Positions 23,766-32,302 of a DNA stretch of 64,000 nt are shown here, in pieces. The notes under the pieces are model-generated. The model did no database searches and was not told the origin of the DNA. It saw only the letters and a list, made by a program, of their open reading frames with translations. Every line of letters starts with the position of its first letter. Position 1 is the stretch's first letter. A program made the position numbers and the translations under genes. Source of the DNA: Pseudorhizobium endolithicum (GTDB lineage: Bacteria; Pseudomonadota; Alphaproteobacteria; Rhizobiales; Rhizobiaceae); contig NZ_CABFWF030000014.1 of NCBI RefSeq assembly GCF_902153245.2, positions 186,001 through 250,000 on the forward strand, given 5' to 3'.

Positions 23766-25090
23766 TGGACCAGAGTCTCTTTCTAGGGCTTGTCGGACTC
23801 CTGGCCCTCGTCTTGCTCATCGGCATCCGGGTTCCGATCGCCTACGCCATGATCGTAGTGGGTGCGGTTGGCACCATCGCTCTCAACGGCCATGCCGTCT
23901 TCCTCAACCAGTTGAAGACGTTAGGCTTCAGCCAGTTTTCCAAGTACGACATGTCGGTCATCCCGATGTTCGTGCTGATGGGATACATCGCCACTCGCGC
24001 CGGACTTTCGCAGGATCTCTTCAGGGCGGCGAATGCCTGGTTCGGTCGCATGCGCGGCGGTGTGGCCATGTCGGCGATCGCCGCCTGCGCCGGTTTCGGC
24101 GCTGTCTGTGGCTCCTCGCTTGCAACCGCGACCACCATGGGGCAGGTCGCGCTCCCCGAACTGCGCCGCTACAGGTATTCGGGAGCCCTGGCCACCGGAA
24201 CGCTGGCAGCCGGCGGACTTCTCGGCATCCTCATCCCGCCGTCGGTGGTCCTGGTCGTCTACGCGATCATCGTGGAGGCGAACGTCGTCTCGATGTTCGC
24301 GGCCGCCCTTATCCCGGGTCTTATTGCGGTTGCGATATTCATCCTGGTGATCGCCATTTATGTCCGGCTCGTTCCGGATGCAGGTCCTGCGGGTGACAGT
24401 ATCTCACGTGCCGAGTGGCTCTCGGCAACCTTCGGTGTCGTTCCGGTGCTCGGCATCTTCATCATCGTCATCGGCGGTATCTACGTCGGGCTCTACAATC
24501 CGACGCCGGCCGCGGCCGTCGGTGTCGCGCTGGTGGCCCTCTACGGCTCACTGAGGCGGGGGGTCCGTCTCAGCGACTACCGCTGGGCACTTCTCGAAAC
24601 CGCCAAGACATCGGGTATGATCTACCTGATCCTGTTCGGCGCCGAGCTCCTGAAGATTTTCATGTCCAGGGGCGGCGTACCGCAGGCGGCGGCGGAGATG
24701 ATGGTCAATTCCGGTCTTTCGCCGATGGTGATTCTGGTCCTCCTGCTCCTGGCACTGATCCTGCTCGGCTGCCTGATGGACTCGATGTCCATGATCCTCC
24801 TGGTCATGCCCTTCTTCTGGCCGGTGGTGAGCGAGTTGGACTTCGGCATGGATCCGGAAGACGTCAAGATCTGGTTCGGCATCCTCTCCCTGATCGTCGT
24901 CGAGCTCGGGCTGATCACACCGCCCGTCGGCATGAACGTCTTCGTCATCAATTCCCTGGCGAAGGACGTGCCCATGTGGCAGACCTTCAAGGGCGTCTTC
25001 CCGTTCTTCCTCGGCGAACTGGTCCGGCTGGCGCTGCTGGTAGCGTTTCCGGCAATCTCGCTGTGGCTGCCGCACATTGTTGCGGGCTGA
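23765..25090 (+). CDS. TRAP transporter large permease, DctM family (system 1)
   Basis: 441-residue permease with about twelve hydrophobic segments. Family marks are GSSLATATTMGQVALPELRR and GILIPPSVVLVVYAIIVEA, and near the end ELGLITPPVGMNVFVINSLA. The last gene of the system 1 operon; it ends 24 bases before the convergent TetR gene. Confidence 0.92.
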   Translation: MDQSLFLGLVGLLALVLLIGIRVPIAYAMIVVGAVGTIALNGHAVFLNQLKTLGFSQFSKYDMSVIPMFVLMGYIATRAGLSQDLFRAANAWFGRMRGGVAMSAIAACAGFGAVCGSSLATATTMGQVALPELRRYRYSGALATGTLAAGGLLGILIPPSVVLVVYAIIVEANVVSMFAAALIPGLIAVAIFILVIAIYVRLVPDAGPAGDSISRAEWLSATFGVVPVLGIFIIVIGGIYVGLYNPTPAAAVGVALVALYGSLRRGVRLSDYRWALLETAKTSGMIYLILFGAELLKIFMSRGGVPQAAAEMMVNSGLSPMVILVLLLLALILLGCLMDSMSMILLVMPFFWPVVSELDFGMDPEDVKIWFGILSLIVVELGLITPPVGMNVFVINSLAKDVPMWQTFKGVFPFFLGELVRLALLVAFPAISLWLPHIVAG

Positions 25091-25113
25091 GCACCGATCC
25101 GGGCATGTGGTAG

Positions 25114-25794
25114 TCAGTCGGACAGCGGCTTCTCCGGCGCTTGCGTCATGTAGGCGATGACGGCGTCGGAGATCATCCGCTTGTGCCGATTGTAGAGGTC
25201 TGGAGATGACAGGTCGCGGTGGAAGATCGTTCCGAAGGTATATCGGTTCGAGACGCGAAAGAAGCAGAACGCGCTGATGAGCATGTGGAGGTCGACCGCG
25301 TCGATCTCCCGCCTGAACACACCTTCGCTGCGCCCTCTCTCGAGGATCTCCCCGATCGTCCTGACAATGGAAATGTTCAATTCTCCGATCTCGGAGGAAC
25401 GCTTCATGTGATTGGCGTGATGAATGTTCTCGATGCTGACCAGCCGGACGAACTCGGGATTGTTCTCGTCGTGATCGAAGGTGCTGGCGATCAGCGTCCG
25501 CAATGCCTCGACAGGGGGCATTCCGGCCAGTGCCAGATCGGCTTCCAGCGAACGTATCTTCCGATATGCTTTTTCGAGGACCGCCAGGTACAGCCCTTCC
25601 TTGCTGCCGAAATAGTAGTAGATCATCCGCTTGGACGTACGGGTCTTTTCGGCGATGGCATCGACCCTGCCGCCTGAAAGGCCATAGGCAGAAAACTCTT
25701 CCGTCGCGACCCGCAGAATATCTTCTCTGGTCTTCTCCGGGTCGTTCTTGCGCCCTTCCCGCTCCCCCGATCGCGCTACGTCCACATCCGCCAT
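25114..25794 (-). CDS. TetR family transcriptional regulator
   Basis: 226 residues with an N-terminal helix-turn-helix at about 20-66 (KTREDILRVATEEFSAYGLS, then KRMIYYYFGSKEGLYLAVLE) and a C-terminal TetR ligand domain. It has an acidic/basic 18-residue extension ahead of the HTH. It is divergent from the shikimate dehydrogenase gene. The shared operator-like site at 25874-25887 and 28808-28821 makes it the likely regulator of the quinate/shikimate genes; the effector may be a pathway intermediate (inference). Confidence 0.9.
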   Translation of the reverse strand: MADVDVARSGEREGRKNDPEKTREDILRVATEEFSAYGLSGGRVDAIAEKTRTSKRMIYYYFGSKEGLYLAVLEKAYRKIRSLEADLALAGMPPVEALRTLIASTFDHDENNPEFVRLVSIENIHHANHMKRSSEIGELNISIVRTIGEILERGRSEGVFRREIDAVDLHMLISAFCFFRVSNRYTFGTIFHRDLSSPDLYNRHKRMISDAVIAYMTQAPEKPLSD

Positions 25795-25828
25795 CCCTCG
25801 GCCGCCTTCCGATCACTCTGGTTCTCTA

Positions 25829-25857
25829 GTCATATTGACCTTCCGACAGCGTTTCAA
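25829..25857 (-). promoter_or_regulatory. Candidate promoter of the TetR gene
   Basis: Minus strand TTGAAA (25857-25852), 17-base spacer, TATGAC (25834-25829). The operator-like site lies 17 bases upstream of the -35. Confidence 0.4.
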
Positions 25858-25868
25858 TGGATCAACGA

Positions 25869-25887
25869 TTGACACGAACTAGTTAGT
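25869..25887 (+). promoter_or_regulatory. Putative TetR operator 1 with the -35 of the shikimate dehydrogenase operon
   Basis: TTGACA (25869-25874) runs into ACGAAC-TA-GTTAGT (25874-25887), a 6-2-6 near-palindrome with one mismatch to ACGAACNNGTTCGT. It is followed by ACATT, which also follows the second copy. Binding here would block the promoter of the operon starting at 25965. Confidence 0.6.
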
Positions 25888-25964
25888 ACATTACGCAGAG
25901 CGTCAGACATTTGGAGGAGTGTCGGGGCGGGCATCTGGTCTCCGCTTCCCGGCCAGGGAAGAGA

Positions 25965-26864
25965 ATGACTGCAAGTCCACCACCGGCCTTCAGGGCGGGA
26001 CTCATCGGCAAAGGCATTCAGGCGTCCCTCACGCCGGCAATGCATATGATGGAGGGTCGGGCGCAGGGATTGGACTACCGGTACGAACTACTCGACCTCG
26101 ACCGAATGGATGCGGGTTCGGCGTGTCTTGCCGATCTCATTGCCCAGGTGGAAGCCGAAGGGTTCGGCGGCCTCAACGTCACCCATCCCTGCAAGCAGGC
26201 CGCCGTGGAACTCGTCGACACGCTGTCGGCCGAAGCGGCCGCTCTCGGCGCCATCAATACCATAGTCCTTCGCAACGGCAGACGGCATGGCCACAACACC
26301 GACTGGTGGGGTTTTGCCGAGAGCTTCCGGCGCGGGTTGCCCCAAGCCGATCTCCGTTCCGTCGTCCAGCTCGGTGCGGGAGGAGCAGGTGCGGCCACCG
26401 CATTTGCGATTCTTCACTCCGGAGCCGAAAGACTGGCCCTCTTCGATTCCGACGAGACCCGTGCCGCCAATCTGACTGACACCATGCGTCGCTATTTCCC
26501 TTCCGCGGAGGTCGAAGTGGTGCGCGATCTGGAAATGGCGATGGCCGCCGCCTCGGGCCTGGTCCATGCGACCCCGACCGGAATGGAGAAGTATCCCGGG
26601 TTGCCGCTACCGGCAGACCTCCTGCGCCCGTCCCTGTGGGTGGCCGAGATCGTCTACTTCCCGCTGAACACAGAGCTTCTGATGGAAGCGCGGCGCCGCG
26701 GATGCCGCGTTCTCGACGGAGGCGGTATGGCCGTGTTCCAGGCGGTCAAGGCATTTGAGCTCTTCACCGGCCTTGAGCCGGATGCGGAGCGGATGCGCCG
26801 GCATTTTATCGAGCTGACGCAACCGGCGCGCTCATCCGCCCTTGCTGCCGGGAGTGTGCGATGA
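25965..26864 (+). CDS. Shikimate/quinate dehydrogenase
   Basis: 299-residue AroE/YdiB-type enzyme interconverting shikimate (or quinate) and 3-dehydroshikimate (or 3-dehydroquinate) with NAD(P). The start at 25965 has AGGGAAGAG just upstream and begins close to AGLIGKGIQASLTPAMHMME. Further motifs are GGLNVTHPCKQAAVELVD with the catalytic Lys, GHNTDWWGF, QLGAGGAGAATAFAI for the dinucleotide, VHATPTGM, and LDGGGMAVFQAVKAFELFTG. Context (dehydroshikimate dehydratase overlapped by 4 bases, TRAP importer, dehydroquinase) points to catabolism, not biosynthesis. Confidence 0.88.
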   Translation: MTASPPPAFRAGLIGKGIQASLTPAMHMMEGRAQGLDYRYELLDLDRMDAGSACLADLIAQVEAEGFGGLNVTHPCKQAAVELVDTLSAEAAALGAINTIVLRNGRRHGHNTDWWGFAESFRRGLPQADLRSVVQLGAGGAGAATAFAILHSGAERLALFDSDETRAANLTDTMRRYFPSAEVEVVRDLEMAMAAASGLVHATPTGMEKYPGLPLPADLLRPSLWVAEIVYFPLNTELLMEARRRGCRVLDGGGMAVFQAVKAFELFTGLEPDAERMRRHFIELTQPARSSALAAGSVR

Positions 26865-28750
26865 AAACCTCGATTGCCACCGTATCGATCAGCGGCGAGC
26901 TTCCGGAGAAACTGGAAGCGATCGCCAGGGCCGGCTTCGACGGGGTGGAGATCTTTGAGAACGACTTCCTGGCTTTCGACGGCAGCCCGCGTGATGTCGG
27001 ACGCATGGTCCGGGACTTCGGGCTGGAGATCACGCTTTTCCAGCCGTTTCGCGATTTCGAGGGAATGCCGGAGCCGTATCGTAAAAGAACCTTCGATCGG
27101 GCCGAGCGCAAGTTCGACATCATGCAGGAGTTGGGAACCGATCTGGTCCTGGTATGCTCCAACGTCTCGCCCGTCGCGCTCGGCGGTATCGATCGCGCAG
27201 CGGAGGATTTCCGCGAACTCGGTGAGCGGGCGGCTAAGAGAGGCCTGAGAGTCGGCTACGAGGCGCTCGCCTGGGGTAGGCATATCAATGACCACCGCGA
27301 CGCGTGGGAGATCGTGCGCCGTGCCGATCATTCAAGCATCGGGCTCATCCTCGACAGCTTCCATTCGCTTGCGCGAAAGATCGACATCGGCTCCATCCGC
27401 TCCATACCGAAGGACAAGATCTTCATCGTTCAGCTGGCCGACGCCCCGCTTATCGACATGGATCTGCTCTATTGGAGCAGGCACTTCCGCAACATGCCGG
27501 GAGAGGGCGACCTTCCCGTCGCTGACTTCGTCGCGGCAATCGCCGAAACCGGATATGATGGCTATTTTTCCCTGGAGATCTTCAACGACCAGTTTCGCGG
27601 CGGATCGGCCAAGGCCATCGCCGCCGATGGGCACCGGTCGCTGATCTACCTTGGCGACCAGGTTCGCCGCAAGCCGAATGCGGCAGCCCTATCCGTCACA
27701 ACCATGCCCGATCGGGCGGGGGTCGAGGGCATAGCCTTCATCGAGTTCTCGGTGAGTGAGACGGATGCACGGGAACTGGTCGCGATGCTGCATTCGCTGG
27801 GCTTCCGCCGGACTGCCATTCACAGGACCAAGAAGGTCAGCGTCTACCAGCAGGGTGAGATACGGATCCTCATCAACTTGGAAACGGTCGGATTCGCAGG
27901 CGCGGCCTATGCCGTTCACGGTGCTTCGGCCTACGCCATGGCGCTTCACGTCGATGACGCGGCGGCCGCGCTGACGCGGGCCGTATCGCTGGGTGCCGAA
28001 CACTTTGCCCAGCCGGTCCGCCCTGGTGAACTCGAGATACCCGCCATTCGCGGCGTGGGTGGCGGACTGATCTACCTGATCGACCGGAAAGGTGAACTCG
28101 GGCGCCTTTGGGAGATCGATTTTCAGCCCGCCGAGGACGACCATGTGCCTCGGTCCGCGCATCTGCAGACGGTGGATCATGTCGCGCAGACGGTAGCCTA
28201 CGAGGAGATGCTGACCTGGCTTCTGTTCTACACGTCCATCTTCGAGGCGCGCAAATCCCCCATGGTGGATATCATCGATCCGGCCGGGGTAGTCCGCAGC
28301 CAGGTGATCGACAACGACCAGGGGACGCTCCGCATCACGCTGAATGGAGCGGAGAACCGGCGCACGCTTGCGGGGCATTTCCTCGCCGAGAAATTCGGTT
28401 CCGGAATTCAACACATCGCTTTGCGGACCGCGGACATATTCGCCACCGCCGAGGCGCTTCGCGCCAACGGATTCAATGCGCTGCCGATCTCGCCGAATTA
28501 TTATGGTGACGTCGAAGCCCGCTTCGGCCTTGATCCGGAACTCACGGAACGGCTGAAGGCGGAGAACATCCTTTATGATCGCGACGAGTTCGGCGAATAC
28601 TTCCAGCTGTACAGCGGGACGTTCGCCGAAGGGTTTTTCTTCGAAATCGTCGAGCGGCGCGACTACCGCGGCTACGGCGCGGCCAACGCGATCTTCCGTA
28701 TCGCAGCGCTGAAGAAGCAGATTCGCCCGGAAGGAATGCCGGCCCGATGA
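26861..28750 (+). CDS. 3-Dehydroshikimate dehydratase fused to 4-hydroxyphenylpyruvate dioxygenase-like half
   Basis: 629-residue two-part protein. Residues 1-275 form a xylose isomerase-like TIM barrel with metal-ligand positions in VGYEALAWG, GLILDSFHS, VQLADAP and FSLEIFNDQ; this half should dehydrate 3-dehydroshikimate to protocatechuate. Residues about 285-610 are paired VOC domains as in HPPD, with Fe-ligand candidates in QTVDHVAQTV, SGIQHIAL and GFFFEIVERR. The same fusion is known in bacterial QuiC/QsuB-type dehydratases; the role of the C-terminal half there is not fully settled. Overlaps the upstream dehydrogenase by four bases. Confidence 0.87.
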   Translation: MKTSIATVSISGELPEKLEAIARAGFDGVEIFENDFLAFDGSPRDVGRMVRDFGLEITLFQPFRDFEGMPEPYRKRTFDRAERKFDIMQELGTDLVLVCSNVSPVALGGIDRAAEDFRELGERAAKRGLRVGYEALAWGRHINDHRDAWEIVRRADHSSIGLILDSFHSLARKIDIGSIRSIPKDKIFIVQLADAPLIDMDLLYWSRHFRNMPGEGDLPVADFVAAIAETGYDGYFSLEIFNDQFRGGSAKAIAADGHRSLIYLGDQVRRKPNAAALSVTTMPDRAGVEGIAFIEFSVSETDARELVAMLHSLGFRRTAIHRTKKVSVYQQGEIRILINLETVGFAGAAYAVHGASAYAMALHVDDAAAALTRAVSLGAEHFAQPVRPGELEIPAIRGVGGGLIYLIDRKGELGRLWEIDFQPAEDDHVPRSAHLQTVDHVAQTVAYEEMLTWLLFYTSIFEARKSPMVDIIDPAGVVRSQVIDNDQGTLRITLNGAENRRTLAGHFLAEKFGSGIQHIALRTADIFATAEALRANGFNALPISPNYYGDVEARFGLDPELTERLKAENILYDRDEFGEYFQLYSGTFAEGFFFEIVERRDYRGYGAANAIFRIAALKKQIRPEGMPAR

Positions 28751-28799
28751 CGAGGAGGATTAGCGCCGGGCAGCCATTGTGAATGGTACAGTCTTCCAT

Positions 28800-28821
28800 T
28801 TGACCAAACGAACCGTTTCGT
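28800..28821 (+). promoter_or_regulatory. Putative TetR operator 2 with the -35 of the TRAP 2 operon
   Basis: TTGACC (28800-28805) followed by ACGAAC-CG-TTTCGT (28808-28821), one mismatch from ACGAACNNGTTCGT, then ACATT. Layout and sequence match operator 1: 15 of 20 positions agree when the sites are aligned from the first A. Confidence 0.6.
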
Positions 28822-28914
28822 ACATTCTGAAAGTATTAGGGCCGCAGTGGTTTTGATCAGGATCTGGAGGAGATCATGCGGTTCTTGAAATGGAAAACCA
28901 GGAGGAGGAAATCC

Positions 28915-29916
28915 ATGACATTCGATCTGACCCGGCGCCGGTTCCTCGGCACCACCACCTTGGCAGCGGCGGCTCTCGCCCTTCCGATGCTCTCGATGCC
29001 TGCAGCAGCGCAGGACAAGCCGGTCCTGAAGTTCTCCGCCGTCTTCTCGGAGCAGGACATCCGCGCCGAGATGACGAAGAAGCTGGCAGAGGGGATCAGC
29101 CAGAACTTCAAGCTCGAGCCCTACTACGGCGGCAACCTCTTCAAGCAGGGGACGGAGCTCGTCGCCATTCAGCGCGGCAACCTGCAGATGGGCAACATCG
29201 CACCGCAGGACATCTCCAAGCAGATCCCCGAATGGTCGGTATTGACCTCGGCCTATCTGTTCCGTGACGCCGCCCATGTCTCGGCCTTCTTCAAGAGCGA
29301 GACAGGTGCCGAATTCAAGAAGATGGCCGAGGATCAACTGGGGATCCATATCCTTGGTCCGACCTATTTCGGCGCCCGTCATGTGGGCCTGAAGCCCGAG
29401 AAGAAGATCAACACGCCCGAGGACATGGCCGGCATCAAGCTGCGCATGCCGGGCGGCGATGCCTGGCAGTTCCTGGGAGAGGCCATCGGTGCCAACCCGG
29501 TGCCTGTCGCCTATGCGGAAGTCTACACCGCCCTTCAGACCGGGGCGATCGACGGCCAGGACAATCCTCTGCCGAACGTCAAGAACATGAAGTTCTACGA
29601 GGTGATGTCGCAGATCGTGCTTACTTCGCACCTCATCGGATATGACCTCCTCGTCATTTCAAAGAGCGTGTGGGACGAGATGTCGCCGGAACAGCAGCAG
29701 GCCTTCCAGGCAGCCGCCGATGAGGCCATGAAATGGAGCGAGGATCAGCACGTCGCGCAGGAGAAGACCCTCGTCGAGGAGTTCAAGGCTGCCGGTCTCG
29801 ATATCTACGAGCCGGACCAGGATGCGTTCCGCAAGTTCGCCCAGGAGAAGTACCTGAACTCCGAACTGGCGAAGTCCTGGCCGGAAGGCGTTCTCGAAAA
29901 AGTCGCTGGAATGTAA
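28915..29916 (+). CDS. TRAP transporter substrate-binding protein, DctP family (system 2)
   Basis: 333-residue protein with a Tat-like signal (DLTRRRFLGTTTLAAAALAL, cleavage after PAAAQ). The start at 28915 has AGGAGGAGG ahead of it; the ATG at 28876 would add an odd basic leader. DctP features are LKFSAVFSEQDIRAEMTKKL, GIKLRMPGGDAWQFLGEAIG with the ligand-binding Arg, and ALQTGAIDGQDNPLPNVKNM. Given the surrounding enzymes, it likely binds shikimate, quinate or dehydroshikimate. Confidence 0.9.
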   Translation: MTFDLTRRRFLGTTTLAAAALALPMLSMPAAAQDKPVLKFSAVFSEQDIRAEMTKKLAEGISQNFKLEPYYGGNLFKQGTELVAIQRGNLQMGNIAPQDISKQIPEWSVLTSAYLFRDAAHVSAFFKSETGAEFKKMAEDQLGIHILGPTYFGARHVGLKPEKKINTPEDMAGIKLRMPGGDAWQFLGEAIGANPVPVAYAEVYTALQTGAIDGQDNPLPNVKNMKFYEVMSQIVLTSHLIGYDLLVISKSVWDEMSPEQQQAFQAAADEAMKWSEDQHVAQEKTLVEEFKAAGLDIYEPDQDAFRKFAQEKYLNSELAKSWPEGVLEKVAGM

Positions 29917-29924
29917 GATCAGCC

Positions 29925-29974
29925 TGGCCGAAAGGCCATGACTGTTGAGGCGCGCTGGTCAGCTAGCGCGCCTC
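29925..29974 (+). terminator. Two stem-loops between TRAP 2 dctP and dctQ
   Basis: TGGCC-GAAA-GGCCA (29925-29938), then GAGGCGCGCT...AGCGCGCCTC (29947-29974, 10-bp stem, 8-base loop). Neither has a U-run. They sit in the only sizable gap of this operon, after the binding-protein gene, and could raise binding-protein mRNA over permease mRNA. Confidence 0.6.
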
Positions 29975-29995
29975 CCTTGGGGGAGGAGAGACGTG

Positions 29996-30514
29996 ATGAC
30001 GCAAAAGCTTGCAGCCGCCGGCGATTGGCTGAGGCGGCGAGCGGAGAACATTCTCTGCCTGATGCTGCTGGCGATGTTTGTCGTCTTCATTCTGCAGATC
30101 ATCTTTCGCTATGTCCTCAACCTTTCGATTGGCTGGACGCATGAGGTCAGCGTTGCGCTATGGATCTGGATCGTCCTGTTCGGCTCCGCTTTCGTGATCA
30201 GGGAAGTCGATGAAATCCGCTTCGACCTCATCTGGGGCGGAGCAGGCGACAAGAGCCGCCGCGTGATGCAGATCATATGCTCCGTTGTGCTCGTCTTCCT
30301 CTTTGGTGTCTCGCTGCCGTCGATCTTCGACTACGTCACCTTCATGAAGGTCGAGAGCACAGCCTATCTGAAGATCCGGTTCGACTATCTCTATTCGATC
30401 TACGTCGTCTTCGTCGTCGCCATGATCATCCGCTACATCTGGCTCGGCATCCAAGCCATCCGCGGCCAGGCGCCTGAGGCCTTCGACCCAACCAAGGCGG
30501 GTTCAGGCGTATGA
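29996..30514 (+). CDS. TRAP transporter small permease, DctQ family (system 2)
   Basis: 172-residue protein with four membrane helices. The start at 29996 is placed after GGAGGAGAG; a frame extending to 29945 would cover the upstream stem-loop. ILQIIFRYVLNLSIGWTHEV is the DctQ family pattern near residues 40-60. It overlaps dctM by four bases. Confidence 0.88.
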   Translation: MTQKLAAAGDWLRRRAENILCLMLLAMFVVFILQIIFRYVLNLSIGWTHEVSVALWIWIVLFGSAFVIREVDEIRFDLIWGGAGDKSRRVMQIICSVVLVFLFGVSLPSIFDYVTFMKVESTAYLKIRFDYLYSIYVVFVVAMIIRYIWLGIQAIRGQAPEAFDPTKAGSGV

Positions 30515-31812
30515 ATTTCGCAAGTCCTTTCTCGATCTCGATCGTCATCATCACCATTCTCGCGTTTCTCGGCCTGCCCATTGGGCTCGCTATGCTGGCG
30601 GGTTCGACGCTCTACCTGTTCCTGGTGGGCGCCGATATGGGGATCGTTGCCGAACAGTTCCTCAACGGGATGTATTCCAACTACGTCATCCTTGCGGTTC
30701 CCCTCTTCATCCTTGCCGCCGAGTTCATGAATGTCGGCTCCATGACGGAGCGCTTGCTGACCTTCTGCAACGTCTTGGTGGGGCGCTTCCGCGGAGGCCT
30801 TGCACAGGTCAATATCGTTCAGAGTATCATCTTTGCCGGCATGTCGGGCTCTGCAATCGCCGACGCGGCCGGGAGCGGCCGGATGATGCAGAACATGATG
30901 ACCCGCGGCGGCCGCTACACACCTAGCTACGCCGCCGCGCTGACAGCGGTGACCTCGGTCATCGGACCCATCATTCCACCCTCGATCCCGATGATCATCT
31001 ATGCGCTCGTCTCGGATGCTTCGATCGGCTACCTCTTCCTTGCTGGCATGGTTCCCGGCTTGCTGATGGCCGGACTGCAGATGATGCAGGTGGCGATCAC
31101 CGCACGCCGAAAGAACTTCCCCATCGAGGAACCGGTGCATATGCGCGAGATCCCGCGCATCACGATTCGGGCCTTTCCGGCGCTCATGATGCCGGTGGTC
31201 CTGCTCGGCTGCATCTACAGCGGTATCACCACACCGACCGAAGCAGCCGCCATCGCTGCGGCCTATGCCCTCGTCATCTCGGTTTTGCTGTATCGCAGCA
31301 TCACCCTGAAGGACTTCTACGGCTCGCTCTACACCAGCGCCAAGTCGTCCGCATCGATCGGCATGCTGATCGCCGGCGCGCTCGTCTTCAACTATGTCGT
31401 TACGATCGAGAACATCCCCGACAGCCTGAGGGTCATGCTCACAGGCATGGACCTCACGCCCATCGGCTTCCTCATCCTGGTCAACATCATCCTGCTGCTG
31501 CTCGGCTGTGTGCTGGAAGGGACCGCCATCCTGCTCATCATCGTGCCGGTCTTTATCCCTACCGCACAGGCCCTGGGCATCGACCTCGTACACTTCGGCG
31601 TTGTTGTCGTGGTCAACATCATGCTTGGCCTGGTCACGCCGCCCTATGGCCTCCTGCTGTTCATCATGACCAATATCTCCGGAAGCCCGGTGCGCGACAT
31701 TATCCGTGACGCGCTGCCCTTCCTGTTCTGGATGGTGGTCTGCCTGATCTTCATTACCTTCGTGCCCGACAGCGTGCTGTGGCTGCCGCGCCTTCTCGGC
31801 TACCAGGGATAA
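30511..31812 (+). CDS. TRAP transporter large permease, DctM family (system 2)
   Basis: 433-residue permease with about twelve helices: FAGMSGSAIADAAGSGRMMQ, GPIIPPSIPMIIYALVSDA and GLVTPPYGLLLFIMTNISG are DctM marks. It is followed 5 bases later by aroQ, in the same unit. Confidence 0.92.
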   Translation: MNFASPFSISIVIITILAFLGLPIGLAMLAGSTLYLFLVGADMGIVAEQFLNGMYSNYVILAVPLFILAAEFMNVGSMTERLLTFCNVLVGRFRGGLAQVNIVQSIIFAGMSGSAIADAAGSGRMMQNMMTRGGRYTPSYAAALTAVTSVIGPIIPPSIPMIIYALVSDASIGYLFLAGMVPGLLMAGLQMMQVAITARRKNFPIEEPVHMREIPRITIRAFPALMMPVVLLGCIYSGITTPTEAAAIAAAYALVISVLLYRSITLKDFYGSLYTSAKSSASIGMLIAGALVFNYVVTIENIPDSLRVMLTGMDLTPIGFLILVNIILLLLGCVLEGTAILLIIVPVFIPTAQALGIDLVHFGVVVVVNIMLGLVTPPYGLLLFIMTNISGSPVRDIIRDALPFLFWMVVCLIFITFVPDSVLWLPRLLGYQG

Positions 31813-31817
31813 GAATC

Positions 31818-32258
31818 ATGAAGCCTATCTACATTCTCAACGGCCCAAACCTGAACCGCCTCGGCAAGCGGGAGCCGGAGATCTACGGCACGACGACGCT
31901 TGCCGAAGTGGAGGCCTTGTGCCGGGAGGCCGCTGGCGAGCGGCCGGTCGAATTCCGCCAGACGAACAGTGAGGAGAAGCTGATCGACTGGGTGCACGAG
32001 GCAATCGACGAGGGAGCAGGCATCCTCATCAACCCGGCAGCCTTCACCTTCACATCGCTCGCCCTCCTCGACGCGCTGAAGATGTTCAAGGGACCCATCA
32101 TCGAGTTCCATATCAGCAACGTCCACCGGCGCGAGCCGATCTACCATCGTTCCTATGTATCGATGACCGCCACCACGGTGATGGCGGGCCTCGGTGCGGA
32201 TGGCTACCCGATCGCAGTGCGCGCCCTGGAGATGCTGATCGTGAAGAACGCCCGGTGA
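31818..32258 (+). CDS. aroQ: Type II 3-dehydroquinate dehydratase
   Basis: 146-residue type II dehydroquinase, converting 3-dehydroquinate to 3-dehydroshikimate. It shows ILNGPNLNRLGKREPEIYG with the catalytic Arg and Tyr, LINPAAFTFTSLALLDAL, and EFHISNVHRREPIYHRSYVS with the catalytic His. The start at 31818 is five bases after the dctM stop. Type II enzymes serve both biosynthesis and quinate breakdown; the operon context supports the catabolic role (QuiB/QutE-like). Confidence 0.92.
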   Translation: MKPIYILNGPNLNRLGKREPEIYGTTTLAEVEALCREAAGERPVEFRQTNSEEKLIDWVHEAIDEGAGILINPAAFTFTSLALLDALKMFKGPIIEFHISNVHRREPIYHRSYVSMTATTVMAGLGADGYPIAVRALEMLIVKNAR

Positions 32259-32302
32259 CCCACACGGAAAGGCTCTGATCCGCGCCCCTTGTCACTGACG
32301 TG

